Shown in pieces: positions 32,076-47,286 of a stretch of DNA of 64,000 bases; positions within the stretch are counted from its first letter, which is position 1; each line of letters starts with the position of its first letter. The position numbers and the translations under genes were made by a program. This DNA comes from Tulasnella sp. 424. Lineage: Eukaryota; Basidiomycota; Agaricomycetes; Cantharellales; Tulasnellaceae. The DNA lies in contig WSUB01000007.1 in the NCBI GenBank assembly GCA_019633425.1, forward strand, positions 434,001 through 498,000, written 5' to 3'. A model generated the notes under the pieces. It saw nothing but the letters and a program-made list of their open reading frames with translations. It was not told where the DNA came from and did no database searches.

Positions 32076-33792
32076 ATGTCGATAATCCTCCAACAACCAC
32101 CACCACTCCCACTTCAGAATGACCTCGAGAACCTGGTGTTCACCCACAAGAGTCTTTTTGGCAAGCCAGCAAGCATGGTTGACGACTTTGAAGATCCCCA
32201 AGACTGGGAGAGAGTGGCTTTCCTCGGGGAAGGGATTCTCTTGGCTGCAATGTCCAGGGTGTTGTACTATGCATACCCCAGGCGTAGAACGAGTGCGTTA
32301 AAAGTGAGTGGTTTTGCGGATTCGGAGTCTGTTAAATTTTCCTTTCGTAAGGGATTGAGTGGAAGGACTTACAACTTCCTTCTTTGGTATTCTCTCTGAT
32401 ACATAGCCTCAGCGAACCCAACTACTATCAAAAGAGTCGCTCGCATCGATAACGGACGTATATCGGTTCATGGAAAAGCTTAAATGCTTGGAACCAAGCC
32501 GTCAAAATATCGCTAGGTCGTTGGACAACCGTGCGGCGCTGGCGGAGAGTTTCGTTGGAGGACTGGCGTTACAGTATGGAATGGATAGGGCTCGGAAGTG
32601 GGCAGAGGAGATGTTGGCATGGAAGCATAGCTTACCTGTGCCCATAAGCGATGAGGAGAGGCTTGGGTTGGAGGGAAACCCGATGCACAGTGATGGGAAG
32701 GAGGTGGTGATGAAGGACGGCGGCGGTGGCTGGACGATGTCCATGCCTGCGATGGTAGCTCCCCTACCTCCCCCTACCCTTCGTCCTACAATCGTGTCGC
32801 CTCCGCCTCCGCCTTCAGCGCCCAGCTTCGTTCAGCCGGTGACTCAGACGATCGCCCCTCGTCCGGAATACTCGCAGATCAAGCCACCGCAGGAGCTCCC
32901 AAAGCCCGTTGGTATGGATATCGAAATCCCGGTCCAACAACCTATGTACAACCCTGGTATGTATCAAACAGGGCCCGTGCGTCCGGAAGTGATCGTGGCT
33001 GCGCCGATGGTGGGGACGACGACCACACCGATGACCTACAACGCGAGTGCCTTTTATCCCCATTCTTCGTTCAAGTCTCTCTCGCAACCCGATTCCTACA
33101 TGCATACACCCAGTTCACCACCAACAGTAGCCAGCGTACCGCAACTGCCCCAAAAGACCGAATATAAGAACTTCAAGCCCGACAATGATCAACCAAACTT
33201 TTTCAACAGCATCAACGTCCCATCATCCCCACCTCCCCCTTCTCAACCTGTATTCCAATCACCCACCAAACATATCCCAACATGGGCACCACAAACGCCT
33301 GGAGCGAGCTCATTATCGTACGGGGCGCCTACATCTGGAGGACTCAAGGCGGTTCCGAATAAGGAAAAAGGAGGTCCTCCTTCCCCTGCGAAGCCTTCGA
33401 CCGTTACGTACACTCCCCCGGCGCAACCGGTTTTAACGGGATTCGGAACCGTAGCCAAATTGAACGAGCACGCTCAAAAGAGGTGCCAAAGACTGCAGTG
33501 GAATTTTAGTAGTCTAGGTCAAGGGCAGTATATTTCTTGGACGGCTCAATTGTTTGGTGAGTGTCCGTTGTTGCTCTCAAGAAGGGCAGGATGGACTACT
33601 GGCTGACGGGGGGTATGTAGTGAGAGGTGACTTGGTTGCGGAAGGACGAGGACAGAGTAAGCAGATAGCCAAGGAGCTAGCAGCGCAGAATGCATTAGAG
33701 ACGCTTGGCTGGAAGGTATGTACATCTCCGTTCGTGGGGTTTCGCCTCGGGGTGCTAACCGAATCGATGATCGATGATGTCACTCGCAGTAG
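32076..33792 (+). CDS. RNase III-fold + dsRBD protein 3 (complete member)
   Basis: Exons 32076-32303, 32407-33556, 33621-33715 and a last exon that may hold only the stop codon (33790-33792); about 491 residues. RNase III domain at about 10-165 with LVFTHKS, WERVAFLGEGILLAAMSR and NRAALAESFVGGLALQYGM. Against the bacterial enzyme the first signature Glu is kept, the second is Ala, the Asp is Glu, the Asp of the second motif is Ala and its Glu is kept. A 230-residue Pro-rich linker follows (PPPPPSAPSF, SPTKHIPTWAPQTPGA). A dsRNA-binding domain closes the protein: VAKLNEHAQKRCQRLQWNF, QYISWTAQLFVRGDLVAEG, GQSKQIAKELAAQNALETLG. Predicted dsRNA binder with poor or no nuclease activity. If the last intron is retained, the tail is longer; the end is therefore uncertain. 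Confidence 0.75.
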
Positions 33793-34408
33793 TAACATTG
33801 CCACTTTAGGAACTTTTCTCGGGTGTGTGCCGCCATCACTAGGGTTTTTCGGAGTCGTGGTCGGGACCTCACGGGAGGCCGGCGGTTAGACGCCTTCGTC
33901 GAGATAGCTATGATGTCAGAGAACCCCTAGAATTTGGCCTTTCCCTCTTTCGGCCGGTTTTCCCGGCAGCACTTTCCATACTTCACGTATAAACCTCCCC
34001 ACATATAATATATAGACAACCAAGGCATTAAGTAATTACGACGTCTGGGAAGAACGTTAATTGCAGTCTAATCATTTGCTTAGTCGGTGGGAGTGTTGGG
34101 GTCTTGGGTGTCGACCTCCACCTTTTTGTTGTGGGATCGATGGGCGGTTCCGGCACAATTCGGATGGCGTGGATTCCGACTTGCCGAGGTTCGAAGGGAC
34201 AAGGCTATCACGCCATCTCGGACATATGGCAGGGGATCTAGAATGTTGTAAGACGAAAGGTGGAGGTTTGTCCTTCGCCGTGGCACGAGCAGGGGTATAA
34301 AGAATCAGAGACTGCCCGCCCAATTCAACATCAGCAGCAGCAGCAACAACTCGCATAACAACTTCCCCTCGTAGCCTCTCCTCCCCATCCTCTTCATCCT
34401 AATTCATC
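33793..34408. promoter_or_regulatory. promoter region of OYE copy 1
   Basis: About 34070-34408 is repeated in front of the second OYE gene (36126-36464). It carries tcgacctccacctttttgttgtgggatcgatgg, ggaggtttgtcctt, a TATAAA at 34296-34301 and four CAG triplets at 34332-34343 in the leader. 33793-34060 shows nothing recognisable. Confidence 0.6.
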
Positions 34409-36076
<1,668 letters not shown>

Positions 36077-36386
36077 ACGGACATTTGTCTGACATGTAAC
36101 CATAGATGTAATATTGAGATTATTCTTTTTGTGAAATGAGCGGGGTTGGGTTCTTGGGTCGTCGACCTCCACCTTTTTGTTGTGGGATCGATGGACGATT
36201 CCCGCATAATTCGGATGGCCTGAATTCCGACTTGCGGAGGTTTCGAAGGGACAAGCTAATCACGCCATCTCGGACATCTTCATACCTATATATGGCAGGG
36301 GATCTAGAATTTTGTAAGACGAAAAGTGGAGGTTTGTCCTTTGCCAGGGGTATAAAGAATCGGAGACCGCTCGCCCAGTTCAGCAT

Positions 36387-36418
<32 letters not shown>

Positions 36419-36464
36419 ACTCGCATAGCAGCTTACCCTCGTATCCTCTTCATCCTAATTCATC
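36077..36464. promoter_or_regulatory. promoter region of OYE copy 2 with CAG tract
   Basis: Duplicate of the copy 1 promoter from 36126. TATAAA at 36351-36356. The leader CAG run has nine triplets (36387-36413) against four in copy 1. Distance from TATA to ATG is about 110 bases in both. Confidence 0.6.
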
Positions 36465-38114
<1,650 letters not shown>

Positions 38115-38364
38115 ACGGACATTTGTCTGACATGTAACCATAGATGTAATATTGAGATTATTCTTTTCGTGAAATGAGCGAGCGAGATGAAAAGGGAAGA
38201 ACGAAATAAGCGGCTGTCGTTAGGCGTTTGAACAAAGGCTACTGCGAGTAACAAGACCATGGTTGGAGATGGGAACCGCATGTTGTGGAGTTTTCGAATA
38301 AGAAGTAGGCCCCACATGAACGGCGTGTGGGTATGGTGATAAGACGAACAGCTTGAAAATCATT
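38115..38364. other. convergent intergenic OYE copy 2 / DUF962
   Basis: Shared 3' region of two converging genes. The first 60 bases match the 3' flank of OYE copy 1. No gene. Confidence 0.35.
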
Positions 38365-39009
38365 TCATGCCTTTCTCTGACGTAGAAGAACCTGACAGCG
38401 GCAGGGACGGAGTTCAGAATTCTTGGAGCGGGGTTAGAGCGGCCGCAGCTCACGCTTACCTCTTTCAGCAGACGAAGGTCACCTCTCAGCGAGTACCAAG
38501 GGTGCTTGAAGGTTGCTGGTTTATTGCGTTCACTTTCGTTGTGGTTTCATGGTTAGTTCTCGAATCGTAGGGAGAGAAAAGAGAGCCAAATTGACTCACT
38601 ACCAGTAATGCCCAATCCATGACCAGAGGTAGCCTTGAAGCAATCCAATAAGAGCAATTTTGAGCTGAGCCTTCCTTCCACCTCTAATCCTGAGGAAGTT
38701 GAGTCTTGCTGGGGGTATAATTTGGCGGAAGTGAGTGAGGAAGCCCGGGATGAACGAGACGAGGACACGAAGTTGAACTGTCAAGGCTCCCAAGGTCCCG
38801 ACGAAGTGCAATCTTCGACAAACTGGGTCCGAGTGCTCTCCTAGATAGAATGGATAGAATTCTCTGTGGGTGAGAATTGGGAGGGTCAGACTAAAATGTC
38901 GACGAATGGGGAGGAGATGCAGGGAAACCATGTGAAAAACGTACTCGAACGAGCCATAGCCATTGAAGTTGTATGGAAGTGGCGTATAACTTGGATTTAC
39001 GACCTTCAT
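38365..39009 (-). CDS. DUF962 / Mpo1-like protein
   Basis: Four exons on the minus strand: 39009-38945, 38863-38600, 38532-38460, 38391-38365; 142 residues. Family features are YGSFEEFYPFYLGEHSDPV-CRRLHFVGT and, after the second intron, WIGHYWYERNKPATFKHPWY-SLRGDLRLLKEV. Yeast Mpo1 (YGL010w) is a membrane Fe(II)-dependent dioxygenase in the alpha-oxidation of 2-hydroxy fatty acids from phytosphingosine; the conserved His residues (GEHS, LHF, IGHY) are present here. The model depends on a GTACGT donor at 38944 and a GTGAGT donor at 38599, which removes an apparent TAG. A stretch of about 30 residues in exon 2 (RVLVSFIPGFLTHFRQ and on) is unusual and could be a further in-frame intron. Confidence 0.75.
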
Positions 39010-39369
39010 ACGTGGGGGTAATTAGTGAAAATATTCCGTCTGGTCGACTAGAACACCCACTTGATTCTCTCTATTAGACGACATGGGGGCAAGGTGATGG
39101 TGGGGTTCGTGTTCGGTGGTTGTTGGCGGATGACCGTGTCCGGCAAATCGGCTGTGAAGCTGGGCGGGAAGCGGAGTTTTCCCACGTGTGAAACCCGCAC
39201 GTGAGATGACGACGGGGACCCACGCGAGCGCTTTCGAGATTGACCAAAGCTTCGCTCCTAGATTGCCTTCCTCGGTTGCTTCTCGACGATAACGAGCCAT
39301 TAACCAATCCACATTCATTTCAGACGCTTTTTCGATTCATCTTCTTACCACTCTCCCCTCCCGTCTCAG
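39010..39369. promoter_or_regulatory. divergent promoter, DUF962 / GPI-kelch gene
   Basis: 360 bases between two divergent start codons. The plus-side end is C/T rich (ccactctcccctcccgtc). A 98-codon minus-strand frame here has no domain and is probably a chance frame. Confidence 0.4.
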
Positions 39370-41000
39370 ATGGTAGCCGCCCTGTTTGCGACTCTGGGGC
39401 TCTTGGCTGCCTCGGCGACGGCTTTACCTTGCATCTCGTTCGACTCTCAATGGAACCTATACGCGTTCGGTGTCCAAGGCCAGCACAACTGGGCGCTTGG
39501 CAAAGCAGACGACTGGAGCGAGGCTTCAGGTGCATTGCATTTCGTTTCTCTCTGCATTGTGTTGAGACTGATCACTTGCACTTCGTGGGCGATTCGCCAG
39601 GCGCTAAGGTCACCTCCCTCGACAGCACGAACGCGCCTCCGATGAATGGGAACAATACTCAATGCTTCCTCGCACAATTCTACAATGCCATCTACGTCTT
39701 GGACGGAGATTCTTCAAATCCAAACGCGGTGCATATCTTCAACCCCAACTCTAAAACCTGGTCCATCCAGAGCATCTCTGTCCCCGAACATTTCGACATC
39801 ACTTCCGCTGGAGTCATCTTGGACCATGATACCAATGTCTTCTGTGAGTTCAATTTTTTTTGCTTTTGTCCTGCTGGCAAATCTCCGAGGCTTGTCGATG
39901 GGAGAGTCTGGGAATCTATCTTTAGCTTGACGTGCCACAGGGGTTCGTTCGCGCGGCAGGGTCGATACAGGGCCCGGTTATACTTCCCATTCGAGCACAT
40001 GTGACAGCAGCTTATTGAGAACGTTCGTTGCCTTACTAACGTGCGGCATGGAATTTCTCGGTTGTGCAGTTGGGTTGTCTGGCGACAATCTGTACCAGCT
40101 GGACATGTCAAACCAAGTTGCGGCGAAATCGGACCCGCTCAAGTGGGAGGAAGTTAATAAACCCAATTTCAAGACCGGCGGTTACAACCCTGTCATGGCT
40201 ATTGCAGACAACCATGTCTTCTTTTTGAATGTACCTGGCAACGCGGCTGGGGAGACCAACATCTTTGTGATACATTGTGAGGTCCATCCTGCAAAGGCTT
40301 AAGATAATCTCACTGATGATACGTTACACGACATCCAGTCGCTTATTTCCAACCTGATGTACAGGCATTCAAGCCAAAGAGCGGGTCGGCATTTCCCGCT
40401 ACGGGAGGAGAAACGGCGTCGATTTGGCAAGCCCCGGGCAGCTCCCCAAGCCCTCAGAAAAGTTTTGCATTTTTCCCAAATGATGGCTCCGCCACGTACA
40501 TAGTCAACGTTTTGGTGGGTATTTCAATTGCCTCCCCTATCTTCAAGCTCTTCCAAACAGTCTTACATCTTGGATTACAGAGCAATACTACCTCCACCAT
40601 ACCCTTCCCTCCAGCGACCCCTTCCTCGGGTTACAGCGCTTACGCCGGCTCGCTTGACACGCTGGTTCAACTCACCCCGTCAGGAGAGCTGTATTACCGT
40701 GCGATCTCTTCATCCTCAACCAAGGCTTCAAAATCAACTAAGTCCTCAAGACAGAGCTCATCCAGCGGAGGCTGGTCCAAGATCAATAACAGTCTCTGGT
40801 CAGAGCCAAGTGCTTCGAGCCAGATTGCTACAGCGACCGCGAAAGGCGGATCAAATAGCACCCCTCAACCGACTGCATCTGCATCTGCGACTGCGTCGGG
40901 CAGCAGCACGAATGCCGCCGTTGAAAAGGGAGTTGATCTTTGGGCGGTGCTGTGCGCACCACTTCTCGGCGGAATTCTAGCTATGATAATGGCCTACTAG
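39370..41000 (+). CDS. GPI-anchored kelch-like cell-surface protein
   Basis: Five exons: 39370-39529, 39601-39843, 40070-40276, 40339-40514, 40581-41000; 401 residues. A signal peptide (MVAALFATLGLLAASATALP) is followed by beta-propeller-like blades: IYVLDGDSSNPNAVHIFN, KTWSIQSISVP, LSGDNLYQLDMSNQ, NPVMAIADNHVFFLNVPG, SFAFFPNDGSATYIVNV. A Ser-rich stalk (SSSTKASKSTKSSRQSSSS) and a hydrophobic C-terminus preceded by a small-residue stretch (VDLWAVLCAPLLGGILAMI) indicate a GPI anchor. Proteins of this shape are common in agaricomycetes; the function is unknown. The second intron (226 bases) is long for this genome and could hide an alternative exon. Confidence 0.75.
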
Positions 41001-42580
41001 ACTAGACCTTGCTAGGGGTAGACCTTGCTATGAGTAGTGATGTTGTTCGGAGTCGGAGATGGAAGGCGAGCGGGAACTGACCGCTGTCGGTAGCATTTCT
41101 GGACGAGGTTTTCTGTCGGACTTTTTCTTAATTTTATGTTTAGGTGTTTATGGACTTAATTTGATACATTAGGGACTTTTTCTTGACGAAACGGAAAGGC
41201 TGGTCAATCGCAAGGGACGCGACATATGAAAAGGCCTATCCTGGCCTGTCACTGAAGAGCAGTACGACGAAGTTAAGGCAGTAGATTCATTGTCTTGGTC
41301 CGTGTCGTAATGAAATGTTTCGAGATTGGGGGTTCAAACCTGGAAATCCTGACAAGTCGAGTCGGATGTCCGGCCCGATATACGAACAGGCGGCTAAACG
41401 CCGAGCGCTGGAGAGACTCTGCGCGTTTGAACTGGGAATTTCGTAACGCGGGCTCGGCAAAAATGGCCTGGCGCGGTATAGAGTCGGTGTGACTGGAGCT
41501 CGCCCCCTTGCCTTGCGGTGCCGAGGTTAACGAGTCGCGTCATTCGGCGGACTGCTGACGCCGTCTGGTGCAAGAGCAGGAACAATCCGTTGTCGTAGTT
41601 GTCGTCCGCAGGCTAGGCGGCATGGATGGAAATACGTTCAAGCCTTGTTGCCTGAGCGTCGCCCTGCGGATAAAACCTAAATCCAGAATATCCAGGTGGA
41701 AAGCGTAGATCACCACTCAGAATAGGTTTTCCCCATACGATCACGGCCGCCGGCAAACAAGGATAGGATCGTGGACACCAAAAAATGGCTTGCGGTTGAT
41801 CATATGACCTTGGCAGGCGCGAAACGGGCAAAATGGGGTGACTTCGATGAGCGGAGGACAATCTGGCAAGGTCAGCTGACCTGGGGCATGTTCCGACTGG
41901 GCCGTTCGAGAAACGTCTAGACAGTGCTGGAGAGAAAATCACAAGACCAAACGTTTTCGGGAGCCGAGTAGCTAGCTCAAGACAAGATCAAGTCTTTGAA
42001 AGATGGTCTGGGGTGGCGAAAGGTGGAGGCAGAACGTTGATGGGCGGCCGGGGGCGATCGAAGTACCCCGGACACTGCTGCCGAATTTGACAACGGAACC
42101 GCAGAAAGCTTCACTATGTACGTCAGAGTCGAAGAAAACAGGCCTGCAAGAGCATCCAAGTGAGAAGAGAAGTGCCAATAGCACCTCTTCCACGAGGAAA
42201 ACTAAGATATCATCTTTCGTCGGCCTCGTGTGCATTGCGGAAGACAGACTTTAGTTGGGGGAAAGAGCTTATCATAACCATATGTCCAGAGCCCACGGGG
42301 CATCATTGCCTTGTGAATACCCTTCTGTTGAACAGCAACGTTTCCTAGATAAGATACGTGGAATAGGAGAAGGTCTGAGTCTGCGGCAAGGGTGACGCGG
42401 AAAAAGTCTCGACGGAGGGGAGTCAGAAGTCCTAGTCATCAATCAGAACCGCGGGAGACCTACCCTCTACCGTTGTTTTATGTTTAACTGGGGACGGGCT
42501 TTTTACCAGCTCACCTTTTAGGCTCACCCTCTCTCTCTATATCTCAACTCTTCGCCATCGGAAGAAATTGAACCCGCAGA
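41001..42580. other. intergenic, 1.6 kb
   Basis: No conserved gene is found. Frames of 60-110 codons (for example 41613-41942 minus and 42003-42254 plus) have no domain. A B-box-like ggggttcaaacctgg at 41330 lacks a matching cloverleaf. The last 60 bases contain ctctctctctat and a TATA-poor leader of the SNF2 gene. Confidence 0.4.
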
Positions 42581-45500
42581 ATGGCGACCAATACGGCCCA
42601 GTGGCCTCCAGTACCACAACCGTCCGCCAACACTATAGACCTTACTAAGGAGGAAGACGCATCGTCCGATTCGGTAGCCAGCGACGAGGAAGCTGAACGC
42701 TCGTCAAAGCGTCAAAAGACCGCAACCGGCTCATTCATCACCACGCCTGGAGTTGGAGGTTTCAATGGAATGGTCAACGGATATGCGAGTGCTCCTGGCG
42801 GCAGCTTACAAACGAACGGCGGTGCATACCGAGCTCCCCAAGTCTTGAATCAACCACCAGCTCCTGCAAATTTCAGTCTTCCACTAGGCCCGCCGCTCAA
42901 CCAGCCAACCAGCCAGTTCACCGCTCCGCCAAGGACGTATGCTTCTGCAACCTCCCTGGCGGCATACTCACCCACTCCTGGCTCGGGAATGTCAACACCT
43001 GGCATCAATACCACGCCCGGGCCTTACTTTGGACGCCCAACAGCTCCTCAGACTCTTACGACACACGACTTGCCACCGTCTTATGCGCCTGCGGTAGTGG
43101 GGAACGTCATCCCGCAACCAAAGTCGGTGATTGACCTCACTAACAGCGACACACCGTCACCTCCCACCGGGCCCTCTGGTGCTCCAGGAATAGATTCCAA
43201 AAAGAAGGATGCAAGAAAGGATGTAGTCTGCATCGGAGAACTTACGGTCACTGCCCTCGTTCTTTACCCCATTGACTATTTGGTGGTAAATCCCAGCAGT
43301 CCAACTCGAGAGGAATGGGTTCCCGTACGGCTCATGTACGACGGTGCTGGGAAGAAACGGTCAAGGGTCAACGAGGAGACAATCCGGATTACCACTCCCG
43401 TGACCAAAGGTACCGACGGACAGCCGGGAGGAAGTGACGACTTTGGCGTTGTTGAGCAGCGAGTAGCCAATGTCCTCGGACCTTTGATGGCCAAGGTGCT
43501 TATCCGAGTGTCAGCAACTATTCGCCGAGCAGCACCAAATGTAAGTGCACCCCTGTCGTTTTGCGGCCTTTCCTTATTACATAATGCTGATTCCTTCCTC
43601 GTGAATTCGGTGTTGCAGTCTCCGATTCTATCACTTCGTATCCTAATCTTTACGCCGAAAGGCAATGTCAACGCCGTGTCGTCGTTCCTTCAAAACGCCT
43701 CCCTTCTATTAGATCACCCATCCATTCCATACAACCCGTCCGACCACAGAGATTCGCCCTCGTATCAAAACCCGCACAATCCTCCCCCTGGCGGTTTCAG
43801 GAGCCAAATGGCGACCGGATACGGAGCAGCTGGACCGGGCCGATGGAGTCAAGCTGCGGTAGCAGGAAAGAGCGTTGAAGTCCAGCGAAGTCAAGTGGAC
43901 GAAGTCTTTGCCAGTTTGCGCGCCGGGGATGACCTTCCCGAGACAGAACCTGGCTCAAATGTTGCCACAAGACTGTACCCGCATCAAAAGAAAGCTTTAA
44001 CATTCCTCTTGGAACGTGAACAGGAGATTGAGACAAAGGGATCATCTCTGTGGCAACCACGAAAAGATCCTGCGGGCCGTATTCGATCTTGGCACAATGT
44101 TGTGACGCAGAAGGAAGTGCGCGAGAAGCCTGTGGAGTGCAAGGGTGCCATCTTGGCTGACGATGTACGTCGAACTTTCTATGTTCTTGATCTCGATTAG
44201 CCGCTGACGAGCGGTCGGTTGGACAGATGGGTCTCGGCAAGACAATTTCAGTCGTCTCTCTCATCGCAAACACGCTCGGATCGGCCAGTGGCTACGTCGG
44301 TACTGTTCCAATTCGCGCCGCCGCTCCTCCACCTCCGCCCAAGCTCGTCATGAACAAGTCCGACCCTCTTACTGCTGCCCGCTTTGCTGGCTCGGTCTGG
44401 GGTATGCCAGATGTCTCGGATGACGAGGAAGAGCAGAAACCCGTCAGAGAGGAACCTCCTCCACAAACACTGATCACCGGACTCTCGGCGAAAGCAAGAT
44501 CCAAGTTGAAGAGTCAAGAACAAAAGTCTGCGGAGGAGCTTGCTCGTGTTGCGCGGATAAAATGCCGCAGCCGCGCGACTCTCATCGTTTGCCCCCTGTC
44601 CACTGTTGTGAACTGGGAAGATCAGTTCAAGGAACATTGGGCTGGAGAGGTCATCATCGTTGGAGGGGCAAGCGGTGTTCCATTACCACCAACTCCGAGC
44701 GCCTCGGCTACCCCTTCCGCTGGAACTTGGGCTGGCACAGGAGTCGGCGGTTCCCTTTCTCGGGGGTTCCCTAGCGCCACTCAGATTGCCACCGGAGGAA
44801 AGCAGGGTACCAATCCGTTGAAGGTTTACGTCTATCATGGAACATCGAGACGACCAGATCCGAACTACCTTGCAGATTTCGACGCTGTCATTACCACATA
44901 CTCAACTTTGGCAAGCGAGTACTCGAGACAATCGAAGAGTCTCGCAGCACAGGGTGGAGGAGCCGAGAAAAAACCTGCCGAGGAGGAGGAAGACGACGGC
45001 GATGATTATGAGGATGACGACGATGATGGGAGCAGCGACGGGGTCGCTGAGGTGGATATGTATGGGCGAGAGATCCCGAAGGAAAAGAAGCGAAGGAACT
45101 TGAAGAGGAAGAAGGCTGGCGGTAGTTCTGTCCCATCGGGCGTTGCTACGCCAGTGAACGAAGTCAGCAGTCCGCTACAACAGGTCAACTGGTTCCGAGT
45201 GGTTCTCGACGAGGCTCAGTAAGTGTTTTGCACGATTGGAGGTAGCGGACCTGTGTCGCTAACTACTTATTCTTGCAGCTCGATTAAGGAGATTACCACG
45301 ATTGGCAGTAGGGCCTGCTGCGACCTCATCGCCGATAGACGCCTTTGCTTGACGGGCACCCCAGTCCAAAACAAGTTGGATGACGTCTTTGCGCTGCTCA
45401 AGTTCCTCCGATTCGAGCCCTTCGATGATAAAGGCATCTGGAACGAGTACATCGGTGGCCCAGCCAAGTTCGGTCAACCTCTTGGTGTCGCACGATTGCA

Positions 45501-47286
45501 GACCATTATGAAAGCGATAACCCTCCGCCGAACCAAGGAGACCCGTAGCCCCAACGGCAAAAAGATCCTCGATTTACCACCTCGTCGGGACGAACTTCGT
45601 TTCCTCAAGTTCGACGACCACGAGAAGAAGATCTACGCTTCGTTCTTCGACGAGTCTAAAGCCGAGTTCACGCAGCTGTCCAAGAACAACGAGGTCATGA
45701 AGAATTACGTTGGAATCTTGCAGAAGATTCTGCGTTTGCGGCAGATCTGCGATCATTGGGAGTTGGTGCAAGGCAAAGGCCCCAATGCGTTTGTCAGCGA
45801 GGACTCGGCTCTCACCTACGACGAGATCACCGCCGCGATCCAGAATGAAGGCATCAACTTGTCCAGAGCAACCGCGATCTTCGCGCTGCTGAGGGAATCG
45901 GGGACTGCTATTTGCACGGACTGTACCCAGGAGTTGGCTCTCCAGCCTGGTCAGAATGCGGAGGACGCCTTCGAGGAGGAGGCGCCGAAGCAATCCAAGC
46001 GCGGAAGGAAACCGAAGAACGCCATGTCGCGCGCCGGCACTCGACAAAACAGTCCCGTCAACGATAAAATTCCTCGACCCGTCTTGACTCGCTGCCAGCA
46101 CTTGTTCTGCCTGACGTGCTTCCGGATGTCCATCTGCCCTGATTGGCCCAACGTTCACCCAGATCTGCAAATGCCTTGCTCGACTTGCCAGACAATGCTG
46201 AAGCCCGCTGTGGATGCAGTGGAAGTGTCCCCTGATGGGCTGCTGGGAAGCGAACGGAACAAGCCGACCAAACGAAGGGAGAAGAGGCCCAAAGGGGAGA
46301 ACCCCGATTTCAAGCCTTCGACGAAAGTCAAAGCGCTTTTGCAGGACTTGTTGCCCTTCTCGAGGAGTAACCCATATTCGTCGAATTATGACCCCAATAG
46401 CATCGAGGTGACGATGTGCGATGCTCAAGGGAATGCGGTGGATGATGGGGTTGTTAAGACGGTTGTTTTGTGAGTGACCGGCTTTTTTTTTGTCTCGCTG
46501 CGTTTAGGCGGATACTGATATTAACGTTTGACTGTGATGATTAGCTCTCAGTGGACCAGCATGTTAGACAAGTAAGCCACCGCGTGCCCCGACCCTCGCC
46601 GTTCCCCACAATGTCACTGACCGGATCTTCCACGTCTGCTTTTTACTTAGAATCGAGGACGCCTTGGAGGCAGCTGGCATTCGATACGACCGTTTGGACG
46701 GGACGATGAAACGTGATGACCGTACACGAGCGATGGAGGCGTTGAAGAAGGACCCTCGGTGTGAGGTGCTATTGGTCAGTTTACGTGCCGGAGGTGTCGG
46801 GTTGAACTTGACCGCGGCAAGACGCGTTTATCTTATGGATCCTTACTGGTGAGTGGCTTTCTTTTTGGACCCTATTCCTGCCATCTTTGGCAGTACAAAG
46901 AAGGCACGAGAAACAGGTGGCTAACTGGATGTCCTTCTATTCGGGGGAACGTGTTTCTAGGAACCCTGCTGTGGAGAATCAAGCTGTTGACCGGATTGTG
47001 AGTGCCTTGCTTTTTGAGGTCGGGGAGAAGCGCCGAGGACGAGGCTAACGGATAATGGTTGTTTTTGTAGCATCGTCTCGGACAAGTCAACCCAGTCACG
47101 ACGATCAAGTTCGTCATGGAGGACTCGATTGAGACTCGACTGTTGGAGGTGCAGAAGCGCAAGACTCAGCTGGCCAATATGACGCTTGGACAGACGTTGA
47201 GCAAGGCCGAGGTGCACCAGCGTCGGTTGGAGGAACTGAACCAGTTGTTTGGGGAAGGGCCCGGTGTGGAGGCCACAGAGATGTGA
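42581..47286 (+). CDS. SNF2-family ATPase with RING finger (HLTF/Rad5/Uls1 group)
   Basis: Eight exons: 42581-43540, 43619-44164, 44227-45218, 45279-46469, 46545-46571, 46651-46848, 46961-46997, 47071-47286; 1388 residues. Two SUMO-interaction-like motifs lie in the N-terminal tail (NTIDLTKEED, SVIDLTNSD) within Ser/Pro-rich sequence. A possible HIRAN-like module is near 205-330. The SNF2 N-half starts at LYPHQKKALTFLLEREQE. Walker A (ADDMGLGKT) is split by an intron. DEAH is in VVLDEAHSIK. A long acidic insert (EEEEDDGDDYEDDDDD) precedes it. A C3HC4 RING is embedded between the two helicase lobes (CTDC, then CQHLFCLTC, then CSTC). The C-half has VVFSQWTSMLDK, RYDRLDGTMK, SLRAGGVGLNL and RIHRLGQ. 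Such proteins remodel or ubiquitinate at stalled forks or SUMOylated chromatin. Confidence 0.9.

Noticed and set aside
27743..33792. Dicer or active RNase III
   Set aside because: Only one RNase III domain, no helicase or PAZ, and most metal-binding acidic residues are replaced.
39022..39318. 98-codon minus-strand frame between two divergent genes
   Set aside because: No domain, unusual composition, and it occupies the shared promoter.
41320..41350. tRNA-like B box (ggggttcaaacctgg)
   Set aside because: No A box at the right distance and no acceptor-stem pairing could be drawn.
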